From NCBI RefSeq assembly GCF_034120055.1, contig NZ_CP139368.1, forward strand, positions 2,294,001 to 2,358,000: DNA of 64,000 bases. Reading direction: 5' to 3'. Below the pieces are notes generated by a model that had not been told where the DNA came from, did not search any database, and saw only the letters and a list, made by a program, of their open reading frames with translations. The position numbers and the translations under genes are program-made. How positions within the stretch are numbered: the first letter of the stretch is position 1; the number at the start of each line of letters is the position of its first letter. The stretch comes from Microbacterium rhizosphaerae. Its GTDB lineage: Bacteria > Actinomycetota > Actinomycetes > Actinomycetales > Microbacteriaceae. Positions 22,675-29,539 of this stretch are shown piece by piece.

Positions 22675-23709
22675 ATGAGCATGGCCACCGCCATCCGGGC
22701 GCCCGGGCGAGCGCCCCTCCTCCAGGTCGGAAAGTCCGCGGTCGCGACGATCGTCGCGTGGCTCCTCGCCGGATGGCTCGTCCACGGCGCGCTGCCCGTG
22801 TTCGCCGCGATCGCCGCCCTCCTCGTCGTCCAGCCGAGCCTCAACCAGTCGCTGGCCAAGGCGATCGAGCGCACGGTGGGCGTCATCGCGGGGGTGGTCG
22901 TCGCATCGCTCCTCGGTCTCGTCTTCGGCGGTGCGACGTGGGTCATCCTCGCCTCGGTGGTCGTCGCCCTCCTCCTGGCGTGGGCGCTGCGCATGACCGC
23001 AGCGACGTCGAACCAGGTCGCGATCAGTGCGATGCTCGTCCTCGCTCTCGGCACCGCGACACCCGGGTACGCCGTCGACCGCGTCATCGAGACGCTGATC
23101 GGAGCGGTCGTCGGCTTCCTGGTGAACATCGCGATCGTTCCTCCCGTCGAGGTCTTCCCCGCGCGCGACGCCGTCGGGCGCCTCGGCGACGAGCTCGCCG
23201 CGTCGCTCGCACGGCTGGCGGACGCGCTGGAGACACATGTCTCCCGCGCCGAGCTGGAGGACATCCTGCTGCAGGCTCGGCTCATGCGTCCGATGAAGGA
23301 TGCCGCGGATCGTGCGATCAGTGCGGCGGGCGACTCCTTGACCCTGAACCCGCGAAGCGCGAAGCACCGCACCATCCTCGCCGGGGTGTCCGAGCTGCAG
23401 AAGGTGTACGACCCCATGGTCACGCAGGTGATCGGCATGACCAGGGCCGTCTACGACCGCTATGAGCCGACCGTCCCCGAGGACCCTGCGCTGCGCGCGA
23501 TCGCGACGCAGCTGCGCCGTGCGGCGCACGATGTGCGGCTCGATCTGCCGACCGAGACTGCGGAGCCCGGGCAGGACGAGGATCCGGCGCTCACCCGGCC
23601 GCTCGTCGTCGCCCGCCCGCCGGAGCATTGGCTCCTCGTGGGCGCGCTGCTCGAAGACCTGCGCCGCATCCACGAAGCCCTGACGGAGCGGAAGGACGTC
23701 AGTGGATGA
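22675..23709 (+). CDS. FUSC/aromatic acid exporter family membrane protein
   Basis: A 344-residue protein. The first ~160 residues form six short hydrophobic helices with LLQVGKSAVATIVAWLLAGWL, FAAIAALLVVQPSLNQSLAKAIERTVGVIAG and a Gly-rich GAVVGFLVNIAIVPP, matching the fusaric acid resistance/aromatic acid exporter (FUSC, ArAE) superfamily. The remainder is a cytoplasmic alpha-helical domain (about 165-344) rich in Ala, Arg and Glu. Substrate cannot be inferred. Its 3' end overlaps that of the convergent TetR gene by 11 bp. That neighbour could regulate it, but the TetR operator sits on the other side. Confidence 0.8.
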   Translation: MSMATAIRAPGRAPLLQVGKSAVATIVAWLLAGWLVHGALPVFAAIAALLVVQPSLNQSLAKAIERTVGVIAGVVVASLLGLVFGGATWVILASVVVALLLAWALRMTAATSNQVAISAMLVLALGTATPGYAVDRVIETLIGAVVGFLVNIAIVPPVEVFPARDAVGRLGDELAASLARLADALETHVSRAELEDILLQARLMRPMKDAADRAISAAGDSLTLNPRSAKHRTILAGVSELQKVYDPMVTQVIGMTRAVYDRYEPTVPEDPALRAIATQLRRAAHDVRLDLPTETAEPGQDEDPALTRPLVVARPPEHWLLVGALLEDLRRIHEALTERKDVSG

Positions 23710-24313
23710 AGCCGGAGAGCGCGGAGGACTGCTCGGGCTCGACCGTCACGACGATCGAGAAGAGGCTCCGCACGAGGAAGTCCACGAGCGCCAGCTTCTC
23801 CATACGATGCGTGATGACGCCGTCGATCAGCATCTGCTCCGCGAAGGCGACCCACGAGCGCACGGAGGTGCGCAGCAGCGTCGAGTCGGGGCAGCCGAGC
23901 TCGGCCACGACGGCCATGACGCGTTCGCTCTCGACGACCCGCACGCCCTCGACGATCTCGCGCACCTCGGCGTCGCCGCTGGCCGCGCCGCGCACGAGCG
24001 AGAAGAACGTGCCTTCGTGCTCCTCCACGAACTCGACGATCCGCGTCAGCGTGTCCCGGAGGCGGTCGACAGGGCCGAGCTCGGCGTTCGGCTCGGTCGC
24101 GTGCAGCAGCGCATCGCCGGCGGTGCGCACCACCTCGCGGTGGAATCCGTCGCGCGACCCGAAGTAGTACGCGAACAGGCCGCGTGACACGCCCGCCTCC
24201 CGGGCGACGTACTCCGTCGTGAGCGCTTCGAGCGGGCGATCGGCGAGCGCTGCCACGCCGAGCGCGATGAGCTGAGCCCGTCGCTCGTCGGAAGTCAGCC
24301 TGCTTCGCCCCAT
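23699..24313 (-). CDS. TetR-family transcriptional regulator
   Basis: A 204-residue repressor. The N-terminal helix-turn-helix covers about residues 8-55 (RRAQLIALGVAAL, then LTTEYVAREAGVSRGLFAYYFGSRDGFHREVV, the classical TetR recognition-helix pattern). The C-terminal ligand domain is not similar to one I can name. It is divergent from the DUF6230-DUF6114 pair across an interval with a perfect palindrome and further half-sites, which suggests it controls itself and that pair. The same regulator/pair arrangement occurs in Streptomyces, to my recollection. Ligand unknown; a lipid or sterol-like molecule would be a guess. Confidence 0.92.
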   Translation of the reverse strand: MGRSRLTSDERRAQLIALGVAALADRPLEALTTEYVAREAGVSRGLFAYYFGSRDGFHREVVRTAGDALLHATEPNAELGPVDRLRDTLTRIVEFVEEHEGTFFSLVRGAASGDAEVREIVEGVRVVESERVMAVVAELGCPDSTLLRTSVRSWVAFAEQMLIDGVITHRMEKLALVDFLVRSLFSIVVTVEPEQSSALSGFIH

Positions 24314-24347
24314 GCCACGAGCTTAGGACGACACTCGACGCACCCTG

Positions 24348-24386
24348 TTGGCGGTGCGCCAATAGCTTATTGACACTCCGCCAGTA
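24348..24386. promoter_or_regulatory. Putative TetR operator array
   Basis: TTGGCGgtgCGCCAA (24348-24362) is a perfect 6+6 palindrome with a 3-bp spacer. The half-site CGCCAATA (24357-24364) recurs as CGCCAGTA (24379-24386), 22 bp or two helical turns away, and this second copy lies directly behind the -35 of the facing operon. The layout fits binding by two TetR dimers that would shut off both directions. Confidence 0.65.
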
Positions 24387-24399
24387 ACCTGTCTAGCCT
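24370..24399 (+). promoter_or_regulatory. Putative promoter of the DUF6230-DUF6114 operon
   Basis: A consensus -35 TTGACA (24370-24375) and TAGCCT (24394-24399) are separated by 18 bp. The downstream half-site CGCCAGTA lies in the spacer, so bound TetR protein would exclude RNA polymerase. The predicted leader is about 45 nt and GAAGGAGA precedes the ATG at 24451. Confidence 0.55.
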
Positions 24400-24450
24400 C
24401 GCTAGAGGCCGCCGAGGACGGCGCGCCGCACACCCGATCGAAGGAGATCG

Positions 24451-25044
24451 ATGAAGCTGTCACGCCTCACCCGTTCCCGAGGGGGACGCGTCGCGCTCGC
24501 GGCCGTCCCCGCGACCATCGCCGTCAGCGCGCTCATGACCGGGGTCGCCTTCGGCGCCGTCCCGGTGTCGTTCGCCGTGTCCGGCACCCCGTTCAAGATC
24601 AGCGCCTCGCACCTGCACGGCGACGGCTTCTCCCAGTACGGCGGCGTCGCCCAGGAGAAGAGCGGAGCCGTGCACCCCGTCGCGATCGCCAACATCGGCA
24701 CCGCGTCGCTCTCGGACCTCTGCCAGTCCGTCGTGACCGACACCCCGCTCGGCAAGCTCGGACTCCTCATCAACGCCGGCGGGGGCGGCCACCCCGCGAC
24801 CGCCTCGGACCTGCAGATCGGCATGACCGACCTGCAGGGCGACGCCACGTTCCACGACATCCGCATCGGCGTCGATGCATCCTCCGTCATCACGAACGCC
24901 AAGGGCACGGCAGGAGATTTCGCGCAGGACGCCTCCTCGCTGGACATCGACAACCTGAAGCAGACGGCGTGGAGCACGACCGCCGGCACCTTCACGCTGA
25001 CCGGCATGCACCTCCAGCTGACCGACGGTCACGCGTGCTTCTAG
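24451..25044 (+). CDS. DUF6230 family secreted or membrane-anchored protein
   Basis: A 197-residue protein with a basic N-terminus and one hydrophobic segment (about residues 15-36, ALAAVPATIAVSALMTGVAF) that is either a signal peptide or an anchor. The exported part is beta-rich and contains FKISASHLHGDGFSQYGG, a Cys in LSDLCQSVV and a terminal HACF, so an intramolecular disulfide is possible. The family (DUF6230) is common in Streptomyces next to DUF6114 genes and lacks a known activity. An excellent GAAGGAGA ribosome-binding site precedes the ATG. It is the first gene of a TetR-controlled pair; the DUF6114 gene follows by 70 bp. Confidence 0.8.
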   Translation: MKLSRLTRSRGGRVALAAVPATIAVSALMTGVAFGAVPVSFAVSGTPFKISASHLHGDGFSQYGGVAQEKSGAVHPVAIANIGTASLSDLCQSVVTDTPLGKLGLLINAGGGGHPATASDLQIGMTDLQGDATFHDIRIGVDASSVITNAKGTAGDFAQDASSLDIDNLKQTAWSTTAGTFTLTGMHLQLTDGHACF

Positions 25045-25114
25045 CCATCGCCTGCGTCCCGGAGGGCGGATACCCGTCCGCCCTCCGGCCGCATGCTCGA
25101 ACGAACGAGGAATC

Positions 25115-26422
25115 GTGTCCACCAGCGTCCCCCGTCGCTTCGCCCGCTTCTACCGATCGCGTCCGCTCGTCGGCGGCTCGCTCATCGTGCTCGCCGGGCT
25201 CGCCGTCTTCATGTCGACCCAGCTCGACCTCGGGAAGATCCACATCCAGGTCGGCATCGAGGGCTTCCAAGCACTCGTGATCCCGATCGCGCTCGTCGCC
25301 CTCGGCGTGCTGATCATCGCCGATGCCCGGCACCGCATCTTCTACGGCGTCATCGCGCTGGCCGTCGCCATCTACGCCGTCGTGGGGGTGAACCTCGGGG
25401 GCTTCCTTGTCGGAACGATCCTCGGCATCGCGGGCGCCGTCGTGGCGCTCTCGTGGATGCCGCCCACCGCCGCCTCCCCGGAACCGACCGACACCGCGGA
25501 GTCCACAGACGAAGAGGCGCTGGATGCCGACCCCCTCGGGTTCGACGACCTCCTCGAGCCGGCCGAAGCCGCCGCCGTCACCGACGCGTCCCCCGTGCCG
25601 GAGCCGCGCCCTTTCGTGCGGCGGCCGGCTGACACCGGCCGCGGCGGGCGCTCGGGCCTCCGGACATTCGCCCTCGCGGGCGCCGTCGCCCTCTGCGGCG
25701 TGGCGATCGCCACCGGCATGCCCGCTCAGGCCGCGCATGCGGAGTCTCCGCTGTGCACCGGGCTGCTCGGCATCCTGTGCCCGCCCGCCTCGTCGCCGTC
25801 GCCGACCCCCTCCCCGTCCGGAACCTCGACCACGTCCCCCGGGCCTCTCCCCCTGCCCCCGGCCGGCGTGCCGGGCGCATCCACGCCGGTCTCCGCACCG
25901 CAGACCGGCGCGACCCCGAGCCCGTCGGCGACGCTGCCGCCCGGCGTGCCCCCGTCGGCCTCGGCCTTGACCGCGCCGCAGCCCGCCGACACGAGCGTGG
26001 CGCTCGACCCGGCAGCTCCCGTGGTCGCGACCGAGTCGGCGACGCTCACGGCGACATCTCTCTCGCAGACGAACGGCCGCTACGTCGACACGGTGCTGCT
26101 GCGGCGTCCCGATGGCTCCACGGTGCGCGCGCTGAAGATCCTCGGCGATGCCGGCCTGCTCAAGAACATGCGCCTCCACGGCACGGGGGCACATCACGGC
26201 GCCGGCATCGACGCATCGCAGCTCGATGTGGCCGGCCCCATCCACTTCTACGCCGCCGCCTTCTCGGGCAAGGCGTTCGGCATCCTGCCCCTCAGCTGGA
26301 ATGTGGACTCGCCCCCGCCCGTCGGCGTGCCCATGCCGCCCTTCACCGACGTCACCGTGGAGCTCGTGTACTTCGACGCCGGCGGCCAGACGCTCACCGC
26401 TTCGCACATCACTCCGCAGTAA
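25115..26422 (+). CDS. DUF6114 family membrane protein with extra surface domain
   Basis: A 435-residue protein starting with GTG (GAGG upstream). The N-terminal DUF6114 part has four hydrophobic segments (about residues 20-36, 48-70, 74-92, 93-112), then an acidic cytoplasmic stretch, another helix ending in an AQAAHAES signal-like sequence (about 185-212), a Cys pair (SPLCTGLLGILCPP), a ~90-residue Pro/Ser/Thr-rich linker and a C-terminal ~130-residue beta domain (VDTVLLRRPDGSTVRALKILGDAGLL...). The last domain shares the ligand-like style of the upstream DUF6230 protein. I infer a membrane anchor displaying a wall-spanning, surface-exposed head. Function unknown. Confidence 0.75.
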   Translation: MSTSVPRRFARFYRSRPLVGGSLIVLAGLAVFMSTQLDLGKIHIQVGIEGFQALVIPIALVALGVLIIADARHRIFYGVIALAVAIYAVVGVNLGGFLVGTILGIAGAVVALSWMPPTAASPEPTDTAESTDEEALDADPLGFDDLLEPAEAAAVTDASPVPEPRPFVRRPADTGRGGRSGLRTFALAGAVALCGVAIATGMPAQAAHAESPLCTGLLGILCPPASSPSPTPSPSGTSTTSPGPLPLPPAGVPGASTPVSAPQTGATPSPSATLPPGVPPSASALTAPQPADTSVALDPAAPVVATESATLTATSLSQTNGRYVDTVLLRRPDGSTVRALKILGDAGLLKNMRLHGTGAHHGAGIDASQLDVAGPIHFYAAAFSGKAFGILPLSWNVDSPPPVGVPMPPFTDVTVELVYFDAGGQTLTASHITPQ

Positions 26423-26488
26423 CGCCGCCACAGGTCGCGGCGAGCCGCGTCATAGGAATCCCACAAGGCCGTGGGGCACAGTCGACGC

Positions 26489-27862
26489 ATGACGACGACC
26501 GCCGCCAGGCCCGCACGGCGCCTGCGCACGCGCGAGGCGTGGCACGTCGGCGCTGTCGCCGTCATCTGGCTGACGAGCCTCTTCGTCGTCTCGCTCTGGA
26601 TCTCGGGCGGCGGCATCCGCGATCTGCTCGCGATGGATGCCGACTCCCTGACGACCCTGGGGCGCCTGACCGGGCTCGTCGCAGCGAACCTCCTGCTGTA
26701 TCAGGTGCTGCTGATGGCGCGGATCCCGCTCTTCGAGCGTGGATTCGGCCGCGACGGGATGACGCGGATGCACCGCGTCGTCGGCTTCTGGTCGTTCTGG
26801 CTCATGCTCGCCCACATCGTGCTCGTCGTCGCCGGCTACTCGGCGGCGAGCGGGCTGAATGTGCTCGTGCAGACGTGGGACTTCGTCGTGGACTATCCGG
26901 CGATGCTCCTCGCGACCGCCGGCACGGTGCTGCTGGTCATGGTCGTCGCCACGAGCATCCGTCGCGCTCGCGCGCGTCTGCGCTACGAGTCGTGGCACCT
27001 CCTGCACCTCTACGCGTACGTGGGGGTCGGGCTCGCGCTCCCCCACGAGCTGTGGACCGGGGCCGACTTCCTCTCCTCACCGGCCGCGACGGCGTACTGG
27101 TGGACGCTCTGGGCACTGGCCGCGGCATCCGTCCTCGTCTTCCGCCTCGGCGTGCCCACCGTCCAGTCGCTCCGCCACGGTCTGCGCGTGGTCGGCGTCG
27201 AGCGCGACGGCGACCGCGGTGTCGCAGTGCGCGTCAGCGGACGCAGCGGCGCGCCGCGCGCCCGCGCAGGACAGTTCTTCATCTGGCGGTTCCTCGACGG
27301 CCCGGGCTGGACGCGCGGCCACCCGTTCTCGCTCGCCAGCGCGCCCGGGCGCGATCTCGTGCTGTCGGCTCGCTTGGCGGGCGACGGCTCGACGCGCCTC
27401 GCCGCACTGGCGCCCGGCACACGCGTGCACGTCGAGGGCCCGTACGGGACGATGACCGGGGATGCGCGCGAGGGCACGAAGCTCCTCATGATCGGCGCAG
27501 GTGCCGGTGTCGCGCCGCTCGTGGCGATCCTCGAGGCGGAGGCGTTCGCGCCCGGCGACGCGGTGCTGGTGACGCGCGATCACGCGCGTGCTACAGCGAT
27601 GCGCGCGCCGCAGATCGCCGCACTCGTGCAGCGCCGGGGACTGCGTTACGCCTCCCTGGACGGTCCGCGCGGACGGTCGTGGCTCCCGCGCACGCACGAC
27701 GCATGGGCCGGTCCCCAGCTCATCGCCTATCTCGCGCCGGACATCCAGGAGTACGACGCGTACGTGTGCGGACCGCCCGCCTGGATGGATGCCGTCACCG
27801 CCGACCTGCGCGCCGCCGGCCTTCCCCGTACCCGCATCCACACCGAATCGTTCGAGGTCTGA
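26489..27862 (+). CDS. Ferric reductase-like transmembrane flavocytochrome with FAD/NAD(P) domain
   Basis: A 457-residue electron-transfer protein. The N-terminal part has six membrane helices; paired His residues in MHRVVGFWSFWLMLAHIVLV and ESWHLLHLYAYVGVGLALPHEL fit two b-type hemes as in the ferric reductase/NOX family. The C-terminal half is a ferredoxin-reductase module: FAD motif RGHPFSLASAPG, NAD(P)-binding GAGAGVAPLVAIL and YVCGPPAWMDAV. ATG at 26489 was chosen; a GTG at 26471 is possible. The next two genes encode an FMN-binding protein and its flavin transferase, so electrons from cytoplasmic NAD(P)H probably cross the membrane to a covalent flavin outside. Confidence 0.88.
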   Translation: MTTTAARPARRLRTREAWHVGAVAVIWLTSLFVVSLWISGGGIRDLLAMDADSLTTLGRLTGLVAANLLLYQVLLMARIPLFERGFGRDGMTRMHRVVGFWSFWLMLAHIVLVVAGYSAASGLNVLVQTWDFVVDYPAMLLATAGTVLLVMVVATSIRRARARLRYESWHLLHLYAYVGVGLALPHELWTGADFLSSPAATAYWWTLWALAAASVLVFRLGVPTVQSLRHGLRVVGVERDGDRGVAVRVSGRSGAPRARAGQFFIWRFLDGPGWTRGHPFSLASAPGRDLVLSARLAGDGSTRLAALAPGTRVHVEGPYGTMTGDAREGTKLLMIGAGAGVAPLVAILEAEAFAPGDAVLVTRDHARATAMRAPQIAALVQRRGLRYASLDGPRGRSWLPRTHDAWAGPQLIAYLAPDIQEYDAYVCGPPAWMDAVTADLRAAGLPRTRIHTESFEV

Positions 27863-27863
27863 C

Positions 27864-28328
27864 ATGAAGCGCATCGCGTACGCCGTGCTCGGGACCCTCG
27901 CGGGCCTGGTGCTGCTGTTCAGCTACCGCACCTCGCTGCAGGTCGTCCCGCCCACCGCCGGAACCGTGTCGGGGGGCACCCCGAGCGGGTCCTCCGGAAC
28001 GTCCGGCGGCTCATCGGGGTCGTCGGGGGGCTCGTCATCCACCACCCTCAAGGACGGGACCTACACCGGCCAGTCGACGGACACCCGCTGGGGCCCGGTA
28101 CAGGTGCGGATCACGGTCTCCGGCGGCCGCATCACGGCGGCCGACGCCGTCGACTACCCCATGAACAACGGCCGAGATCAGCAGATCAACCAGTACGCGA
28201 TCCCGCAGCTGCAGAACGAGACGCTGCAGGCGCAGAGCGCGCAGATCGACATGGTCTCGGGTGCGACCTACACCAGCGAGGGCTACACGACCTCGCTGCA
28301 GAGCGCGATCGACCAGGCGCGCTCGTGA
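27864..28328 (+). CDS. FMN-binding domain protein, membrane anchored
   Basis: A 154-residue protein with an N-terminal anchor (residues 4-20, IAYAVLGTLAGLVLLFS), a ~30-residue Gly/Ser linker (about 36-60) and a C-terminal FMN-binding domain (about 62-154). The flavinylation pattern DMVSGATYTS is at residues 129-138; by analogy with NqrC/RnfG-type domains the FMN would be joined through phosphate to Thr137. The start lies 1 bp after the reductase stop, and its own stop overlaps the GTG of apbE. The domain should face outside, receiving electrons from the flavocytochrome. Confidence 0.88.
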   Translation: MKRIAYAVLGTLAGLVLLFSYRTSLQVVPPTAGTVSGGTPSGSSGTSGGSSGSSGGSSSTTLKDGTYTGQSTDTRWGPVQVRITVSGGRITAADAVDYPMNNGRDQQINQYAIPQLQNETLQAQSAQIDMVSGATYTSEGYTTSLQSAIDQARS

Positions 28329-29095
28329 TCCCGCAGGATGCGCCGCACGCCGCGGTCGAGCACGTGTGGGGAACGGTCGTCAGCGTCCAGACCGTCGGGA
28401 CGCCGCAGCCCGACGCCGTCGGCGCGTTCTTCGCGGAACTCCACGAGATCGACCGGATCTTCTCGCCGTACCGGCCGGACTCGGAGATCTCGCGCATCGC
28501 CGACGGACAGCTGACGATCGGCGCCGCCGATCCGCTCGTCCAGGAGGTCGCCGCGCGGTGCGCCGCGTACGAAGGCGAGACCGGCGGACTGTTCAGCGCG
28601 TACTGGCGCGGATGCTTCGATCCCACCGGGCTCGTCAAGGGGTGGGCGATCGACCGCGCCGCGGCGCGGCACCTCGAGCCGCTCGTCGACGGCGTGACGA
28701 TCGGCGCGATCGGCGTGGATGCCGGCGGAGACGTCCTGGTGTTCACCCACCCCGATCTCGACCGGACGTGGAACATCGGCATCGCCGATCCGCGCCGCCC
28801 CGGCGCCGTCATCGCCACGGTACCCCTGCGCAACGGAGCCATTGCGACCTCCGGCATCGCCGAACGCGGCGCGCACATCCTCGACCCCCGTACGGGATCG
28901 GCGGCGACGGGAGTTGCCAGCGCCACCGTGGTGGCGTCGACGCTCGAGATCGCCGACGTCTGGGCGACCGCCTCCGTCGTCGCGGGCTTCGACGCGCCGC
29001 TGCCCCCGCACGGCACCGTCCTGCTGGTCGCGGAGGATGGGCGCATCCGTCGCGGGATCTCGGGCGTCGAGGTGTCGGTCGGCTCGCCGTCCTGA
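28325..29095 (+). CDS. apbE: FAD:protein FMN transferase (ApbE family)
   Basis: A 256-residue enzyme that transfers FMN from FAD to a Thr/Ser of target proteins. Family features: DRIFSPYRPDSEISRI near the N-terminus, DPTGLVKGWAIDRAA, VDAGGDVLV, SGIAERGAHILDPRTG and the Mg/FAD-region ADVWATASVV. It is shorter than enterobacterial ApbE (about 340 residues) and lacks a signal peptide, so it probably acts in the cytoplasm or is a compact actinobacterial form. GTG start at 28325 overlaps the stop of the FMN-binding protein, the obvious substrate. Confidence 0.9.
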   Translation: MIPQDAPHAAVEHVWGTVVSVQTVGTPQPDAVGAFFAELHEIDRIFSPYRPDSEISRIADGQLTIGAADPLVQEVAARCAAYEGETGGLFSAYWRGCFDPTGLVKGWAIDRAAARHLEPLVDGVTIGAIGVDAGGDVLVFTHPDLDRTWNIGIADPRRPGAVIATVPLRNGAIATSGIAERGAHILDPRTGSAATGVASATVVASTLEIADVWATASVVAGFDAPLPPHGTVLLVAEDGRIRRGISGVEVSVGSPS

Positions 29096-29110
29096 TCGGG
29101 GGCCGCAGGC

Positions 29111-29494
29111 TCAGAGCAGGAAGAGCTGGCCCAGGACGAGGAAGACGATGATGAAGACGACCACGATGCCCGCGATGATGCCGAGGGTGCGGGTCGAGAG
29201 CTTCGCGACGCCGAAACCGATGAGGAACGGCAGGGCGGCGAGGAACAGGGCCACGACCCACCAGAACGCCGCGTAACCGCCCGGGCTCGCGTTCTTCAGG
29301 TGCACGCCGAACAGCGCCTGCGTCGCCGGATGGGTCGCGAACGCCACTGCCGATGCGAGGGGCACGGCGATGAACGCGGCGACGATGATCCCGATCAGGA
29401 AGCCCCAGAGTCCGTGACGATCGCTGTCCTCGCTGAGGACGCCGCCCTTGGACTGCTGCTGCTGCGTCGACGCGCGCGATCCGCTTGATGCCAT
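29111..29494 (-). CDS. Hypothetical membrane protein
   Basis: A 127-residue protein with a polar N-terminus (GSRASTQQQQSKGGVLSEDSD) and three hydrophobic segments (about residues 30-54, 75-97 and 104-126). It is rich in Phe/Val/Ala in the helices and ends immediately after the last one. I do not recognise the family. It converges on apbE (15 bp between stops) and follows recQ on the minus strand with a 45-bp gap at its 5' side, so it stands alone or is read with neither. No motif suggests a function. Confidence 0.7.
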   Translation of the reverse strand: MASSGSRASTQQQQSKGGVLSEDSDRHGLWGFLIGIIVAAFIAVPLASAVAFATHPATQALFGVHLKNASPGGYAAFWWVVALFLAALPFLIGFGVAKLSTRTLGIIAGIVVVFIIVFLVLGQLFLL

Positions 29495-29539
29495 GCGCAG
29501 AAGCCTAGTGGTATCGGACCACCCGTTCGAGGAGGCCGA

